From: CBDBCU01 sp965243185
GTDB taxonomy: Bacteria > Chloroflexota > Dehalococcoidia > Lucifugimonadales > UBA3495
Direction: 5' to 3'
Assembly (NCBI GenBank): GCA_965243185.1
Contig: OZ251531.1
Coordinates: 3,038,001 to 3,102,000 of the forward strand
DNA: 64,000 nt
The notes below the pieces were generated by a model. That model was not told where the DNA came from and did no database searches. It worked only from the letters and a program-made list of their open reading frames with translations. Positions 63,790-64,000 of this stretch are shown here, in pieces (the stretch's first letter is position 1; each line of letters opens with the position of its first letter). Both the position numbers and the translations under genes were made by a program.

Positions 63790-63818
63790 ATTGTAGGGTT
63801 TAGGAATGGGGTTGTCAA
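63790..63818 (-). promoter_or_regulatory. Sigma70-type promoter P2
   Basis: TTGACA (63813-63818), 17 bp, TACAAT (63790-63795) on the minus strand, 54 bp before the HicB-like ATG. Nearly the same as P1 including the spacer. Confidence 0.8.
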
Positions 63819-63875
63819 GGAAAGAATCGGGCTGGCGGCTTGCCCGCTCCTTGGCTATCGCAGTCAATCGACTAT

Positions 63876-63962
63876 GTCATTCCGAGCGATAGCGAGGAAT
63901 CTAAAAATCTTGAGAGGAATCAAGGGCAGGCATTTCAGATTCCTCCCTGAGGTCGGAATGAC
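63876..63962. repeat. Long imperfect inverted repeat at the right edge
   Basis: Outer arms GTCATTCCGA/TCGGAATGAC and inner arms AGGAATCT/AGATTCCT form an extended hairpin. It is related in text to the GGAATGAC repeats near 7.4-7.6 kb. The rest of 63737-64000 holds only P2 and this repeat. Confidence 0.75.
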
Positions 63963-64000
63963 CTAGCAAATGGGACGGCTATCCGGAGTGTCAGCAACTC

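Overview
The window is chromosomal DNA from a high-GC bacterium. The gene set suggests a Chloroflexota lineage of the SAR202/Dehalococcoidia kind: a ChlI/ChlD-type chelatase fusion beside CobN and CbtAB, many SDR, CaiB, amidase and oxidoreductase genes, and short 'GGAATGACGG' intergenic hairpins. This placement is an inference from gene content; no rRNA or ribosomal-protein marker is present.

Layout. 0-6.8 kb is a tight minus-strand run (transcribed right to left): glyS, birA, two SDR genes, hisZ, hisG and a partial zinc-dependent phospholipase-C-like gene. 6.8-7.6 kb is a gene-free, hairpin-rich stretch that may be a structured RNA of unknown class. 7.6-16.5 kb is a minus-strand cobalt/cobalamin operon read from a clear cobalamin riboswitch: cbiE, cobN, a small heme-carrier-like gene, cbtB, cbtA and a fused chlI-chlD. 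16.5-25.3 kb is accessory DNA: a coiled-coil gene and a DNA methyltransferase-HNH fusion gene cut in two by a 6,228-bp element. The element has 23-bp terminal inverted repeats and an exact 8-bp target duplication. It carries an IS1595-type transposase and cargo: two related lipoproteins, a MITE, a 59-61-bp tandem array broken by an IS5-type insertion, a PaREP1/HEPN-like gene, a membrane/coiled-coil gene, and a tRNA with a serine-type body but a GAA (Phe) anticodon, enclosed in a perfect 24-bp inverted repeat.

25.3-36 kb holds metabolic genes: Gfo/Idh/MocA oxidoreductase, DUF3352 protein, MoaD/ThiS carrier, molybdopterin hydroxylase large subunit, rhomboid protease, cytidylate-kinase-like protein, GNAT, and an aroF-aroH-trpA group. 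36-39 kb has a PLD-like gene, two unknown genes and a 1,076-bp IS with a 9-bp duplication and an A7 frameshift site. 39-51 kb has a CPBP protease, a GatC-like/amidase pair, a HAD protein, trehalose-6-P synthase, a membrane pyrophosphatase, a polytopic membrane protein, an SDR and an acetamidase. 51-54 kb is a small accessory patch with an antitoxin beside a collapsed VapC remnant. 54-64 kb has CaiB, ribokinase, NUDIX and ComF genes, two unknown genes that may form a nuclease/membrane pair, DinB, a Rad52-like gene, an HMG-CoA-lyase-like gene and a HicA/HicB-like pair. Two near-identical TTGACA-17-TACAAT promoters precede the last two units.

The strongest targets for follow-up are the passenger transposon with its chimeric tRNA, the interrupted methyltransferase-nuclease fusion, and the unclassified structured RNA region.
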